This document shows, piece after piece, positions 45,416 to 55,170 of a DNA stretch of 64,000 bases (position 1 is the first letter of the stretch; every line of letters starts with the position of its first letter). The stretch is taken from positions 57,305 through 121,304 of the forward strand of contig JAHBVV010000023.1 of assembly GCA_019637335.1 (NCBI GenBank). The letters run 5' to 3'. Source of the stretch: Candidatus Hydrogenedentota bacterium. GTDB lineage: Bacteria; Hydrogenedentota; Hydrogenedentia; Hydrogenedentales; JAEUWI01. Position numbers and translations under genes: made by a program. Under the pieces are notes generated by a model, which was not told the DNA's origin, did not search any database, and saw only the letters and a list, made by a program, of their open reading frames with translations.

Positions 45416-45625
45416 TGCCGCCTCCTTTTCTGTGTGCCGCGCACATCACGTAATGGCGGGCGCCGTCGAAATCGATCAATGGCCCGCTTTCCAATCGCCG
45501 GCGGCCCTCACATGCGCCCAATGCAACCACGGATATAACGCCGCCGAGCCGTATGTGGTCAGAAGTATTTCCACGCCAGGATTCCAGCGCCATTCCGCCG
45601 CCAACACGCATCCGCCCCACCAATT

Positions 45626-48600
45626 TCATTCATCGCTTCGGGCAAGTCCCGCAACGTCGCCTCCGCCGGACCACGCCGCCACGGCCTCCAGATACTCTTT
45701 CCGCGCCATCAGCCCAGCGTCCAACTCCGCCGCCGCCACCGAGTTGCGCTCGCCACCCATATCAAAAACCACGGCGCCATCCTCGGGTATCTCGATTGCA
45801 AAAATATCCGCCTCCGGATCGTTCGCCTTAATAGGCAGAATCATCTCGTTGTTGAACTTCGACTCGCCCTGCATCGCCTCATACGTATAACGCCCCAGAA
45901 CGCTATTCGGGTACGAAATATCGTTGTAATTCGACCAGTCGCTGGCCTCTGCCGTAAATACCCTACGCCCGTCGCCGTCAAAAAATTCGAGGCGGTCGTA
46001 ATAGAGGCGCTCCGTATCGGTGAATCGAATGGTCATGGCGACCTCCCCATCGTCGCCCAGGGTCACAACGCCATCCTCATAACCCATGACGGAAAACCGC
46101 CTGGTGTACGAATGGTCGCGGACGAAGATCAAGAGCCAATCCAACGCGACGAGATGGGCGGCCTCCTCCATTTCGCCCGACACAAAATAGTCCGACGGCC
46201 CCGCCTCGCCCTTATCCCCCGGGCCCGGGTGGCCGTGACGGACATAGGTGGTTCCATTCCAGGAGTCGCGCCATACCGGCCGCTCATCGCCGTCAGGCCC
46301 GAATTTCACCAATTCGTTGTAGCGTCCGTCAGCCGCGCGAACTCCGCTGTAGGTGCGAACCTTGGGTGGAGCGGCAGGGTCAAAGTTCTCTTCGACGCTG
46401 AATTGGAAGGCCACATCGCCGATCTGCTCCGGCGCGTGCATCTGGTTATACCGGTCGATGAGCGCCTGGCCCTCCGCGATACCCTGCGGCATTGGCGCGA
46501 AGGGCACGGTGAAGACCTGCTCCTCTTCACCCGCCTTCACGTCCGGCAGGTGATGGTAGTCATCTCCATTGGGCGCGTGCGGATTCTCTCGGTAAAAGCT
46601 GAGGCTGATCGTGGCGTTGGGCGCCTCCGACCATAAAAACCGGCCCTCGCCGTCGGTCTTTCCACTGAATCCGCCCAGGCTGACCCCAGTCTCCGACCGT
46701 GCCGAAGCGCTTACCTGAATCTTCCCCAGGGGGTTCCCGCCGGCGTCCAGCACCCGCCCGCGCAGCATGCCGCCCCTGGTTAGCACAATGCGGACGGGCG
46801 GCATGCCCGCGGTGACATTGACCGTCTCGGCGCCGGAAACAAATCCCGCCGCATCGATTCTCAACACGGACTCGCCGGGCCGGATCGGCTTGATTTCGAA
46901 AACGCCATTGGAATCGGAGGTTGCGACACGGCCCGTGGCGCGCAAGGACCGCTGCCGCCAGTTTTCCAGTTCGATCACCCGCGCACCCGCGATCGGAACA
47001 TCATCGTCATCGACCACCAATCCCGGCAGGCCGATCGCGTCGCCGATCGTCAGTACCGCCGAGCCGTCACGCAGCGCCGCGACGGGAAGTTCGGCGACCG
47101 TATACGTCGTAGTGGCGTAGTCGGGATGGTCCAGTGAGACCCAGAACTCCCCCAAATCCTTCGGCGCCACATCGCAGCTCCAGCGTCCACCTTCGTCGGT
47201 GTTGACCGCGTGAGGCAGCGGCTCCTGGGCGTCCCAATTGTGCCCGCCGAGAACGGGGATCGATACGGCCACCCCCGCTACGGCGGCGCCCGACGTATCC
47301 ACTACGGTACCGCCGATGTAGGTTGCCCGTTCGAGATCCAGCCGCAGATCGGATGGCGCGGGCGAATCCCAGCCGGCCTCATTGGTCACATACCCCGCCG
47401 CAAAAGCCCGCAGCCGGTAGGGCGCGGGCCGATCGGGCATATAGAGCCGGGCCATCCCCGTCGCGTCCGTGCGGTAGACATGGACCTCTTCGTTGTCCGG
47501 GCCCAAGTCCTCCACAAGCAGGAAGCGCGCATCGGGCAGGGGGCGGCCCTCGCCCGTGATGCGTACCGTGACCGCGCGGCGGGGGCCCGCGTTCCCGGCC
47601 ACATAGTTGCCCACCGCCGTCCCCTCCAGGCGCCGCAGTCCGTCGGGCCCGATCTGCACCGGGAGTATGGCCCCCCGTAGCGCCGGAAACCGCGCGAGGA
47701 TCGCCATGCCTGCGTCGGTGAGATAGGTGTCCGCCAGGCTTACTTCGGCCAGATTGGGCAGTTTCTGAAGCGACGCCAGCCCCGCGTCGGTGATGTTGTT
47801 GTTTTCCAGATTCAACCGGCGCAATCGTTGAAGCCCCTCCAGGAACTCGAGCCCGCTATCGGTGATGAGCGTATCTTCAATCCCGAGCTCGTCCAGGTTC
47901 CGAAGGCCCGCCAGATACCGCATCCCCTCGTCCGTGATGTCGAGCATCCACATGTCCAGATAGGTCAGGTTAGACATATTCCGGATATACGACAACCCCT
48001 CATCTCCCACTTGAGTCCGATTCAGGACAAGCTCCTGCATGGCCGTCATTCCGCCGAGATGGCGCATACCCTCATCCCCCACGTCGGTGCTATTGATATT
48101 GAGCCGAATGAGTTGGGTCATTCCGGCAAGATACTGCATCCCCGCGTCCGTGACAGGCGTCTCGCGAAGCTCCAGGCGCGTCAATCCGGTTAATCCTTGT
48201 ATATGGGCAAGTTGCTCGTCCTGGACCGCCGTTCCGGTAAGGGAAAGTGACTGGATATCCGTGGCGCCGAAGTTCGCCAGCGGCGAAAGGTCCGCGGCGC
48301 CCGCGTCATTCACACGAAGATAGACCGGCGCCCCGGCGGGCGCCTCGACCGCGCCTCGCGCGTCGACGCTCTCGCCGCCGATCTGCAACGTGCCCATGGA
48401 ATAGTCTTCGGGGAAGCGCAATACCCGCGCGCCCGGCGTCGCGCCGGCTTCGGGCGGCGCGGCCGCCGTGATCGCGGAGGCCAGGGGTAGCGCTGGCTCG
48501 GTTCGCGCGCCGGCCACACCGGGGTCGACGCTCAGAAGCCCGACAAGCGCGCAGCACGTCAGTGCGCGCTGCCACAGACGCAGCCGGTCCGGGTGCGAGA

Positions 48601-49630
48601 ACGGATCCCCAAGCAGCGTCTCAATACGCCGCCCGATATGGCTCCGGCTCGCGAAGAGCCCCGCCGACATCAACGGACGTTGCCGTTTCCCGATCATGCC
48701 CAGCAATTCGCACAGCTCGCGCGCATAGCCCACCGCGTCGTGCTCGGTCTTGAGCAGCGCGCGATCGCACGCAAGCTCGGCCGACTCCTCCCAGCGCTTG
48801 CCCGCCCACCAGACGCAGGGGTGAAAGAAAAAGACCGCCTGCGCGACCAGCCGCAGCATCTGGCCCAACGTATCCCCATGCCGCCAGTGCGTCAGCTCGT
48901 GCCGCAGCGTCCACGCCCATTGCTCCGCCGTGCCCTCCCGCTCCAGCCACTGCGGCGCCAGTATCACCGGGCGAACTATTCCGGCAATCGCCGGCGTCTC
49001 CAACTCCTCGGTAACGCGAAGCGCCGGCGTCCACCAACGGGCCGCTCCCTCCAGCTCGGCCTCGTAGGCGGCCAGAAGAGCCCGTGAGGGAGCCCGCGTC
49101 CGCCGCCGCAAACCGTGGAGGCGAATCTGCTCGACCAGCAGCCAGGCCAGCAGCGCGCCCGCGCCCGCGACCCAGAAACCTATCAGCCACGCCGCGGGAG
49201 AGTATCCCCGCCAGGGAGCCGCTTTCCGCGCTGCCTTTGGCGGCGCCACCCCCGCCGGTGCCGCCATCGCGGTCTTGATATCGCGCACGGCCGACGCCGG
49301 AATTCCAGCCTCCGGACCCACACGCCGGGAGTCCAGCAGTCGCGGCGTATAGAGATTATTGGACCCAACGGCGACGGGAGAGGCTCCGCGCGATGCGCTA
49401 TCAAGCACCGCCAGATCGAACGGCGCGCGAAAGGCTACGGCAACGAGCGCGTTGAGTAGTACGATGGCCCAGAGCAGCGACTGGATCCGATGGCTGCGGA
49501 TCGCACCACACTTAATGGCCAGCGCCAGCAGCGGAACCAGCGCGCACAACTCCAGGCTGGCGAAAGCGAGGCGGCCCAAAAGGGGCCACGTTTCGAAGAA
49601 GGTCCCCAGAAGGACCGCGGTGTCAACCAT
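45626..49630 (-). CDS. BlaR1-type M56 peptidase fused to LRR and carboxypeptidase-regulatory domains
   Basis: A 1334-residue membrane zinc peptidase. The N terminus has several helices, and [11 protein letters not shown] (about 241-251) is the HExxH zinc site, with the third ligand Glu in EESAELACD (near 283). A helix after residue 320 crosses the membrane. The sensor part has leucine-rich repeats (about 460-650; [19 protein letters not shown] style), then several carboxypeptidase-regulatory-like beta sandwiches (about 690-985) and a C-terminal domain of unknown type. The BlaI-type repressor gene ends one base before this ATG (TGAGATG), so the two are coupled. By analogy with BlaR1/BlaI the peptidase would relieve repression on sensing an extracytoplasmic signal. 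Confidence 0.9.
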   Translation of the reverse strand: MVDTAVLLGTFFETWPLLGRLAFASLELCALVPLLALAIKCGAIRSHRIQSLLWAIVLLNALVAVAFRAPFDLAVLDSASRGASPVAVGSNNLYTPRLLDSRRVGPEAGIPASAVRDIKTAMAAPAGVAPPKAARKAAPWRGYSPAAWLIGFWVAGAGALLAWLLVEQIRLHGLRRRTRAPSRALLAAYEAELEGAARWWTPALRVTEELETPAIAGIVRPVILAPQWLEREGTAEQWAWTLRHELTHWRHGDTLGQMLRLVAQAVFFFHPCVWWAGKRWEESAELACDRALLKTEHDAVGYARELCELLGMIGKRQRPLMSAGLFASRSHIGRRIETLLGDPFSHPDRLRLWQRALTCCALVGLLSVDPGVAGARTEPALPLASAITAAAPPEAGATPGARVLRFPEDYSMGTLQIGGESVDARGAVEAPAGAPVYLRVNDAGAADLSPLANFGATDIQSLSLTGTAVQDEQLAHIQGLTGLTRLELRETPVTDAGMQYLAGMTQLIRLNINSTDVGDEGMRHLGGMTAMQELVLNRTQVGDEGLSYIRNMSNLTYLDMWMLDITDEGMRYLAGLRNLDELGIEDTLITDSGLEFLEGLQRLRRLNLENNNITDAGLASLQKLPNLAEVSLADTYLTDAGMAILARFPALRGAILPVQIGPDGLRRLEGTAVGNYVAGNAGPRRAVTVRITGEGRPLPDARFLLVEDLGPDNEEVHVYRTDATGMARLYMPDRPAPYRLRAFAAGYVTNEAGWDSPAPSDLRLDLERATYIGGTVVDTSGAAVAGVAVSIPVLGGHNWDAQEPLPHAVNTDEGGRWSCDVAPKDLGEFWVSLDHPDYATTTYTVAELPVAALRDGSAVLTIGDAIGLPGLVVDDDDVPIAGARVIELENWRQRSLRATGRVATSDSNGVFEIKPIRPGESVLRIDAAGFVSGAETVNVTAGMPPVRIVLTRGGMLRGRVLDAGGNPLGKIQVSASARSETGVSLGGFSGKTDGEGRFLWSEAPNATISLSFYRENPHAPNGDDYHHLPDVKAGEEEQVFTVPFAPMPQGIAEGQALIDRYNQMHAPEQIGDVAFQFSVEENFDPAAPPKVRTYSGVRAADGRYNELVKFGPDGDERPVWRDSWNGTTYVRHGHPGPGDKGEAGPSDYFVSGEMEEAAHLVALDWLLIFVRDHSYTRRFSVMGYEDGVVTLGDDGEVAMTIRFTDTERLYYDRLEFFDGDGRRVFTAEASDWSNYNDISYPNSVLGRYTYEAMQGESKFNNEMILPIKANDPEADIFAIEIPEDGAVVFDMGGERNSVAAAELDAGLMARKEYLEAVAAWSGGGDVAGLARSDE

Positions 49631-49631
49631 C

Positions 49632-50042
49632 TCACTTGCCCTTTCCCTGCTGCTCCTCGATCAGCTTCCGGAGCGCCTCCAGATCCTCGTCGCTGAGTCG
49701 TTCCTCCTTGATTAGACAGGAGAGAACCTGGCGCGGCGAACCGCCGAAGAATCCGGATACCAGGTCCCGCAACGTGCGCTTCCCCACGTTCTCGCGGCTC
49801 ACCGCCGGCCTGAAGCGGTGCTGCCGCGCAATCGTCGGAACGAGTTCAACGTAGCCCTTCTTCCGCAAATTCGCCAGAACCGTGCGGATGGTGGACTCCG
49901 CCAGGCGCTCGGTTCGGTTGAATTCTTCGATGACCTCGCTGGATCCGCACTCTCCGAGGTTCCACACAATGCCCATCACCCGCTGCTCAAGGCGCGACAG
50001 GGGCGGAAGGTCGCGCGGCGTATTCTTGATTCGATTTGCCAC
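49632..50042 (-). CDS. BlaI/MecI-family transcriptional repressor
   Basis: A 136-residue winged-helix protein. LSRLEQRVMGIVWNLGECGSSEVIEEF is the N-terminal helix pair, ESTIRTVLANLRKKGYVELV the recognition helix and wing, and the C-terminal half (LRDLVSGFFGGSPRQVLSCLIKEE) the dimerisation domain where the M56 partner cuts in BlaI. GTG at 50042 with AAGGAA about 7 bases upstream is the start. A near-consensus promoter lies at 50098-50126. Autoregulation of the BlaI/M56 pair is expected for the family. Confidence 0.92.
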   Translation of the reverse strand: MANRIKNTPRDLPPLSRLEQRVMGIVWNLGECGSSEVIEEFNRTERLAESTIRTVLANLRKKGYVELVPTIARQHRFRPAVSRENVGKRTLRDLVSGFFGGSPRQVLSCLIKEERLSDEDLEALRKLIEEQQGKGK

Positions 50043-50092
50043 AGCCCAGTTCCTTTATCTTCACAGCAGTTCACTAAAATTATCAACTTCAT

Positions 50093-50126
50093 CTATATTT
50101 ATAGCGGAAAAACGGGCGGTTGTCAA
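50093..50126 (-). promoter_or_regulatory. Strong sigma70 promoter with overlapping palindrome, upstream of blaI-like gene
   Basis: On the minus strand TTGACA (50121-50126), a 17-base spacer and TATAAA (50098-50103). CTATA and TATAG arms (50093-50104) form a short palindrome over the -10, a candidate BlaI-type operator. The leader would be about 50 bases. Confidence 0.75.
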
Positions 50127-50159
50127 TCACTTTTTTCGGCCCCTGCTCCCCCGCCACAC

Positions 50160-50197
50160 AAAAAAGCGCGGGCCGCCCGTTTCCAGACGGCCCGCGC
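50160..50197 (-). terminator. Intrinsic terminator of the cohesin/dockerin operon
   Basis: On the minus strand a 10-bp perfect stem (GCGCGGGCCG with CGGCCCGCGC, 50166-50175 and 50188-50197) and a 12-base loop are followed by six T. It begins about 28 bases after the stop of the last operon gene. Confidence 0.92.
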
Positions 50198-50224
50198 GCG
50201 GACTACGGCTATTCTACTATACGC

Positions 50225-51064
50225 CTACGGCAGCGCCACGTCCTCGCCCTCGCCGTTCTGCAGGCGATCGCCGAAGCGCCGGCCGATGGTCGGAGAATCA
50301 TTGTCCACCTGCCAGCGGAACTGATCCTCCGTGGCGTCCTGATCCACGACGCGCACATGCGTGAAGACAACGTCCACATCGCGCGCGGCGCCGCAGAAGC
50401 GCGGGCGCTCGCCCTCCTCGACCACTTCGCTCTCGGGAATGGCGAAGGTCCGGATGGTGCTGCGCACCACGAAATCGCCCGGCGTTTCGAAAAGCCGCCG
50501 CACGCCAATGTTCGCGGTAGCCACCGCCGGCCCGCAGAGCCGGTGCGCCGCGCCGTCGCGCCCGAGAGGTTCCCAGCTATTCTCCGGTACCGCGGCCCCG
50601 GGCGCTGTCCCGGGTTCCAGTCTGCGAATGTGCAAGACCAGCTCACTGCGGATCAGGCCGCAGGCGTCGCCGTGCCATACCCCCTCGACATTCCGGTCGA
50701 AGCGGAAAGCAATTCCGGTGCCGGCGCGCACGAGCAGCCGCCCGTTCTCGCGGTGGAAGTTGGTCGCCGCGCCGACCACATCGCATTCGCCCCCCGACGG
50801 CCCGGGCCGCGGCGCGAGCGAGGCGCGCGGGCTCGCGACGATATACTGCCGCAGCGGCCGGTTAATCGCCTCCGGGCCCTCGTCGTTCAGTCCCAGCGCC
50901 CCGTTAATGACGTGCTGAATATCCGTCGGGCCGATAATCCCGTCGTTGTCCACATCGCCAATGATCTCAAAGGGATCCCCGTCCTGCGCCATCGCCAGGG
51001 GGGCCATGCAGAGGGCAAGCAGCAACACAAGCGCCGTTGCCCGGCGGTCTTTCATCCATTTCAT
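50225..51064 (-). CDS. Secreted protein with dockerin-like repeat
   Basis: A 279-residue exported protein. A signal peptide covers about 1-26 (LLLALCMAPLAMAQ). At once follows GDVDNDGIIGPTDIQHVINGALGL (about 35-58). This is one dockerin-type repeat, a Ca-loop DxDNDGxI plus the helix DIQHVINGALG. The other ~215 residues are beta-rich with four Cys, unknown. It is the last gene of the run, 21 bases after the previous gene, with GGAGATAG before the ATG. Typical dockerins have two such repeats and only one is clear here. Upstream genes of the same operon encode cohesin-like domains, so this may be the docking partner. Confidence 0.75.
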   Translation of the reverse strand: MKWMKDRRATALVLLLALCMAPLAMAQDGDPFEIIGDVDNDGIIGPTDIQHVINGALGLNDEGPEAINRPLRQYIVASPRASLAPRPGPSGGECDVVGAATNFHRENGRLLVRAGTGIAFRFDRNVEGVWHGDACGLIRSELVLHIRRLEPGTAPGAAVPENSWEPLGRDGAAHRLCGPAVATANIGVRRLFETPGDFVVRSTIRTFAIPESEVVEEGERPRFCGAARDVDVVFTHVRVVDQDATEDQFRWQVDNDSPTIGRRFGDRLQNGEGEDVALP

Positions 51065-51085
51065 GGTGCTATCTCCATGTTAAGG

Positions 51086-51607
51086 TCAATTCATATGCGT
51101 GAAAGAGTGTTCGGATGGGGCGTCCCCGCTCGGCGGCGCGTTCGCAAGTAGATGATACCGGTAGCGAAAGCGATTGCCCGCTTGGGCGGGCGGCGACTGC
51201 TCCGATCCGATAGTCGGTTGCTCGGCGTCGCCATTCGCTTCGCCCAGCTCGGTGTTCGCGAATGCCGATTCCGGGGCCGGCATTCGGGACGATGGCGGCA
51301 ATGTCGCCCACGCTGTCGCGCCCCAAACCGTCGCGCCGTCCTCGGCATCGGCGCCCTCGGAAGCTCCGAACAGGCGCTGAATATCCAACACACCAGTGCG
51401 CGCAGCCGAAGCCTGTGAATCCACACTGGAAAGCGCGCCGAGCGCACCTTGAAGCGTCAACACCTCCGCCCGCGCGCCGGGCGAGCCGTCCACCCCCGGA
51501 AGATTGGCCGCCAGGGCCGCGACGACCATGACGACCAGACGCAGACGCCAGCGGCCACTTTCGCCGGTCCCGAAACGCACGTTATATCGAAAGCCCAGAA
51601 TTCTCAT
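51086..51607 (-). CDS. Small exported protein with DIQ-helix motif
   Basis: A 173-residue protein, unknown. The ATG at 51607 overlaps the stop of the cohesin gene (ATGA at 51604-51607), which decides the start over an upstream frame extension. A membrane or signal helix ([18 protein letters not shown]) lies at about 22-40. The segment [14 protein letters not shown] resembles the helix of the dockerin-like repeat in the next gene (TDIQHVINGALG), but the preceding Ca loop is missing. The rest is low-complexity, rich in Ala, Pro and Glu. Possibly a degenerate dockerin-type accessory. Confidence 0.65.
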   Translation of the reverse strand: MRILGFRYNVRFGTGESGRWRLRLVVMVVAALAANLPGVDGSPGARAEVLTLQGALGALSSVDSQASAARTGVLDIQRLFGASEGADAEDGATVWGATAWATLPPSSRMPAPESAFANTELGEANGDAEQPTIGSEQSPPAQAGNRFRYRYHLLANAPPSGDAPSEHSFTHMN

Positions 51608-52623
51608 GACCGAGCCCGCTCCCTCCACGTCGCGAGCAACGCGATGCACGCGAGCAGTACAAGAAGGTCCGCAACCCACCAGGCAACATGGCCAGAATTC
51701 TCCGTCGAGGGTCCGCATCCTGGGATTTTTCCATTGCCTCCTTCCCCTTCGCCTTCACCCTCGCCTTCGCCTTCACCCTCGCCTTCTCCCTCACCTTCGC
51801 CCTCACCCTCACCTTCACCTTCACCCTCACCCTCACCCTCACCTTCACCCTCACCTTCGCCTTCGCCCTCGCCCTCGCCTTCGCCCTCACCCTCACCCTC
51901 ACCTTCACCCTCACCTTCACCCTCACCTTCACCCTCACCTTCACCCTCACCTTCACCCTCACCTTCTCCCTCACCTTCTCCCTCGCCTTCGCCTTCGCCC
52001 TCTCCTTCCCCTTCCCCTTCTCCTTCGCCTTCTCCCTCACCTTCGCCCTCACCCTCACCTTCGCCCTCACCTTCACCCTCACCTTCACCCTCGCCTTCCC
52101 CTTCGCCTTCACCTTCACCTTCACCTTCACCTTCACCTTCGCCTTCCACCGCGCCGCCCAGAACCTCGATGGTCCCGGGATTCACTTGCGCCACCAGAGA
52201 AAAACCCAGCGGATCGGATATCAACACGTTGGCCAGCGTCACCATCAAGGGACCATTGGGAACCCCCATCGCGACGTCAAAATCCACGTAGAGAATCACC
52301 CCATCCGGTATCTCGTTCTGGTTGAACCCAAAAATAATGACGCGCGTGCTTCCATCCGGCCGCGCCGTAATGCTGGCATCTTTGTCGGCGGCCTCCGCGG
52401 CGGGTCCAATCCGCACGTCGCCCACCGCCAGGGCGGCCGTTTCAAACAAAAGGTCAAATTGCACAATGGAAACGTCCGCGCCCTCCGCCTCCAGCCATAT
52501 CGGCAGGGTTACCACGTCGCCGGGATTCGCGCTGGTGTCGTCGAGCGACAGCAGAATGGCCGCGGCGGGCAGGCAGACCAGCCCCGCGAGGACAAGGGAA
52601 ACAAGCGCCGAATAATACTTCAC
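51604..52623 (-). CDS. Cohesin-domain surface protein with long Gly-Glu linker and C-terminal anchor
   Basis: A 339-residue exported protein. A signal peptide covers about 1-22. A cohesin-like beta sandwich (about 24-150) has [47 protein letters not shown] and VLISDPLGF in the usual order. About 135 residues of (Gly-Glu)n follow (about 155-290), then Gly-Cys (303), a membrane helix (about 312-332) and the basic tail RERARS. The GTG at 52623 overlaps the previous stop (GTGA), so the gene is coupled to the second cohesin gene. The long acidic spacer would hold the cohesin away from the envelope. Its tail closely parallels that of the PKD protein at 12.1-13.5 kb. Confidence 0.82.
   Translation of the reverse strand: MKYYSALVSLVLAGLVCLPAAAILLSLDDTSANPGDVVTLPIWLEAEGADVSIVQFDLLFETAALAVGDVRIGPAAEAADKDASITARPDGSTRVIIFGFNQNEIPDGVILYVDFDVAMGVPNGPLMVTLANVLISDPLGFSLVAQVNPGTIEVLGGAVEGEGEGEGEGEGEGEGEGEGEGEGEGEGEGEGEGEGEGEGEGEGEGEGEGEGEGEGEGEGEGEGEGEGEGEGEGEGEGEGEGEGEGEGEGEGEGEGEGEGEGEGEGEGEGEGEGEGEGEGEGEGEGEGEGEGEGEGGNGKIPGCGPSTENSGHVAWWVADLLVLLACIALLATWRERARS
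51741..52143 (-). repeat. 6-bp coding array, (Gly-Glu)n
   Basis: About 67 hexamers (GAGGGT, GAGGGC, GAAGGC, GAAGGT, GAAGGA) encode alternating Glu and Gly without interruption. Synonymous differences are frequent, while the dipeptide pattern is perfect, so selection on the protein is likely. This is the longest of three such arrays in the window. Confidence 0.92.
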
Positions 52624-53258
52624 CGGGCACGACCTTTCCGCCGGCGCGGCCGGCTGCGGGCCAGCGCCATGGTAATCCCCACCACAAATACCGCAAACAG
52701 GAGCGCGCGATAGCGGATGATCCACGCCGGGCCGGAGCCCGTGGATACCGCGCGCGCCGCGCCCGACGCCACGGCGATCGCTTTGTCGCCATCAACCACC
52801 AGCACATCACTGGTCAGGGTGACCGCAACAGGATTCCCAAAGGGATCGCTGAGCACCGCGCCGTCAAGCCGCACCGCGCCGGAAGCGCCGGCGCCGCCCT
52901 CGCGCGCGAAGAACAGCCGCGCCACTTCGCCGCCGCCGAGCTCGTTTCGGTTGAAGCCCACTACCACAACGCGCACCACCCCGGGGCGCCGCTCGTGCGC
53001 CTGGGCCGACTTCTCCGCGCGGGACGCGACCTCGCCGGCCTCCGCCTTCAGAAAGCGCCAGGCGTCGGCGTCATACGTAACGTCAATCTGAAACGCTGCC
53101 ACGCTTTCCCCGCCGGGCAATGCGAGCACCACGGGCGCCACGATCCCGTCAGGGGATATCGTGGCCCGCGACACATCGATCCCGAGGGTGGCGGCGCGTA
53201 CGGACCCCCCAGCCGCCAGCGCCAGCGGGACAATAACGATGATCAACACACCGCGCAT
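52620..53258 (-). CDS. Cohesin-domain protein with C-terminal membrane anchor
   Basis: A 212-residue protein. A signal peptide covers about 1-23 (ending VRAAT). The cohesin-like domain (about 25-155) has ISPDGIVAPVVLALPGGESVAAF, QIDVTYDADAWRFLKA, VVVVGFNRNELGGGEVARLFF and AVLSDPFGNPVAVT. A membrane helix (about 186-204) and a strongly basic tail ([10 protein letters not shown]) end the protein; there is no Gly-Glu linker. ATG at 53258 follows the upstream stop by one base, and its own stop overlaps the next GTG. Confidence 0.8.
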   Translation of the reverse strand: MRGVLIIVIVPLALAAGGSVRAATLGIDVSRATISPDGIVAPVVLALPGGESVAAFQIDVTYDADAWRFLKAEAGEVASRAEKSAQAHERRPGVVRVVVVGFNRNELGGGEVARLFFAREGGAGASGAVRLDGAVLSDPFGNPVAVTLTSDVLVVDGDKAIAVASGAARAVSTGSGPAWIIRYRALLFAVFVVGITMALARSRPRRRKGRAR

Positions 53259-53259
53259 A

Positions 53260-54438
53260 CTAGCGCCTCCCGCGCCGCGCGCGCCCGGGAGCAATCAATC
53301 CGGCGCGCCCGGCGAACAGCAGGACGAAGAGAAGCGCGGCGACGCCAGTGACGATCAGCGCCGCACTGCGGGGGTACGCTGCGGTATCGGCCGGGTTCCC
53401 CAAAGTCGAAACATCGCCCGACGCTACGGGGGCGCGGGGCGCCGCGATGGGCGCGGCCAGCGCCAGCCGGGCATCCGGTGGAGCGCTGGCGGCGGACCCC
53501 GCCGCCTCCGGCGCACGGCCATACGCCCCCGGGCGCCCCGCTTCGCCACTGGTTCCCGCCGGTTCCGATCCCGCGGCCGGCGCGGGTATACCAGTACCCG
53601 GCGCGGACGGCGCGAAACCCTGACGAACGGTCGACACGTCCGAGCGGGGCGGACGCTCCGATTCCGGGGGGACGCGGTCCACCCAGGTTCCGGCCGCGCG
53701 CGTGACCGGTGCGCCGGGGCCCCGATCGGCGGCCGGGCCCGACGGATCATCCAGTGCGAGCGCGCCGGGGCCTGAAGCGGTTGACCGCTCCGGCGCGCCA
53801 TCGGTCGCCTCCGCGGCCTCCGCAACCGAGTCCGCCGCTTCCGGCGAGCCTTCGCTTCCGAAATCCTCCAGAGGCTCCTCGACGCCGCCCTCTTCCTCCC
53901 GGGGCGCCGCTATCTTGTCGGGAGACGCCGGGGGCGGGTTCAGGAGATCCTCGATATCAAGATTGACCGCATTGCCGAAGGGGTCCGTGGCAAGCGCCCG
54001 GTCGAGCGTCAGACCCTCCGGCGACATCCCCGCCTGTAGTGGGCGCAGCACGATGGTCGCAACATGTCCATCGTAAAGCGCGGTGTCGTTGAATCCCGTA
54101 ATCAGGACGCGCCCGCTCCCCGCCCGGGGCGCCGAGACCACGATCTCCTTGCCGGCGTCGGTCGCCGCGCCCCCCGGGGTGATGCCGACCAGTTCAAAGC
54201 GCGCGGGGTCATAGTGCACGTCAAACACGATGCCCGAAACGGGATCGCGCTCGTCCGTGTACAGCAGCACGGGTGTCTCAACCATCCCGCCGGTGCGCGT
54301 GGGCTGTTGCATGCTCACCACGGCCGCGTACGCGGCCCAGGAGCACGCCAAACCAATCGCAATGCAGGCGATGGCGCGCCGGCGGGCAAAACGCCGCCGT
54401 AACCTGGACGGGTGCTCGGATTCGATCATGGGGTCCAT
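53260..54438 (-). CDS. Cohesin-like protein with disordered linker and C-terminal anchor
   Basis: A 392-residue protein. An N-terminal basic segment and signal-anchor helix (about 20-42: RRRAIACIAIGLACSWAAYA) are followed by a cohesin-like domain (about 48-165) with SGIVFDVHYDPARFELVGI, VLITGFNDTALYDGHVATIVL and RALATDPFGNAVNLDIED. The next ~190 residues are disordered, rich in Pro, Ala, Gly, Glu and Asp. A membrane helix (about 363-383) and the tail RARRGRR follow. There are two possible ATGs (54438, 54429); the first has GAGAAAA upstream. Third cohesin of the operon. Confidence 0.75.
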   Translation of the reverse strand: MDPMIESEHPSRLRRRFARRRAIACIAIGLACSWAAYAAVVSMQQPTRTGGMVETPVLLYTDERDPVSGIVFDVHYDPARFELVGITPGGAATDAGKEIVVSAPRAGSGRVLITGFNDTALYDGHVATIVLRPLQAGMSPEGLTLDRALATDPFGNAVNLDIEDLLNPPPASPDKIAAPREEEGGVEEPLEDFGSEGSPEAADSVAEAAEATDGAPERSTASGPGALALDDPSGPAADRGPGAPVTRAAGTWVDRVPPESERPPRSDVSTVRQGFAPSAPGTGIPAPAAGSEPAGTSGEAGRPGAYGRAPEAAGSAASAPPDARLALAAPIAAPRAPVASGDVSTLGNPADTAAYPRSAALIVTGVAALLFVLLFAGRAGLIAPGRARRGRR

Positions 54439-54594
54439 GGAATTTTCTCGCGAAGGAGTCGCTGAGGCGCGCACTTCAGTCCGGGATTCAGCGGATGATC
54501 GTAGGATCGCTGAGCCGGTCCCGCGGCGCCGTGTCGATTGGCGAACAGGATCACGCTTCCCCGCCGCAAACCGCGGGCGGTCGGGCGGGAAGCA

Positions 54595-55029
54595 TCAGGC
54601 GAGAAAAGGGGGCGCGTGCGGGCCCAGGGGAAGCAATGCGCGCGGCGCACACGGCGGCGCGAGAGAACGTATAGGAAGGGCGGATCGCGCGGGCGCCAGG
54701 TCGGCCCCGGACAGGCGTACGCGCGCCGGGACCGGTATCGCCTGTTTCTCCTGGCGGAGAACCCGCGTGCGCTCCATATCCAACGTAGCCTGGTGAATCG
54801 GGCCGGCGCGCAACTCGCCGGAGGGGGGCGCTTCGCCGGACGCGATGCCCATCAGCCCCTGAAGCGCCGAAAGGTCTCCCGCACCGGCCTCGCCCGCGCC
54901 AAACTGAAGAGCACAGACATCGTGCGAAACCTGGGGAGCGCCGGGCGCGGGTATGGCGCCGAGCCCGCTCGCCACGTTGGCGAGCAGGGCGAAGAAGACG
55001 CTCCACACAACCCGATTGCACGTTCGCAT
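54595..55029 (-). CDS. Small exported protein, unknown
   Basis: A 144-residue protein. A signal peptide covers about 1-21 (VVWSVFFALLANVASGLGA). GDLSALQGLMGIASGE (about 50-65) resembles the [12 protein letters not shown] segment of the 173-residue protein of this operon. The remainder is Pro/Ala-rich without recognisable domains. ATG at 55029 follows AGAGGG. A 156-base gap to the next gene holds no obvious terminator, so it is probably part of the same transcript. Confidence 0.6.
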   Translation of the reverse strand: MRTCNRVVWSVFFALLANVASGLGAIPAPGAPQVSHDVCALQFGAGEAGAGDLSALQGLMGIASGEAPPSGELRAGPIHQATLDMERTRVLRQEKQAIPVPARVRLSGADLAPARSALPIRSLAPPCAPRALLPLGPHAPPFLA

Positions 55030-55170
55030 GATAAACCCTCTACACCAAGAGGCTACCACGGATGCACGGCCGTGTCAACACGTAATCTCGGAATCCAGTA
55101 TGGACCCCACACCAGGCGAGCCCCGACCATGGGCCGCGCAATCCGTGCGTATTCGTCGGCGCGGCGCCGC

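Noticed and set aside
44820..45629. 269-residue minus-strand ORF with (Gly-Thr-Thr)n
   Set aside because: Translates the 9-bp array in another frame; its N-terminal part has no protein-like character and no good ribosome site. The overlapping frame starting at 45415 is better.
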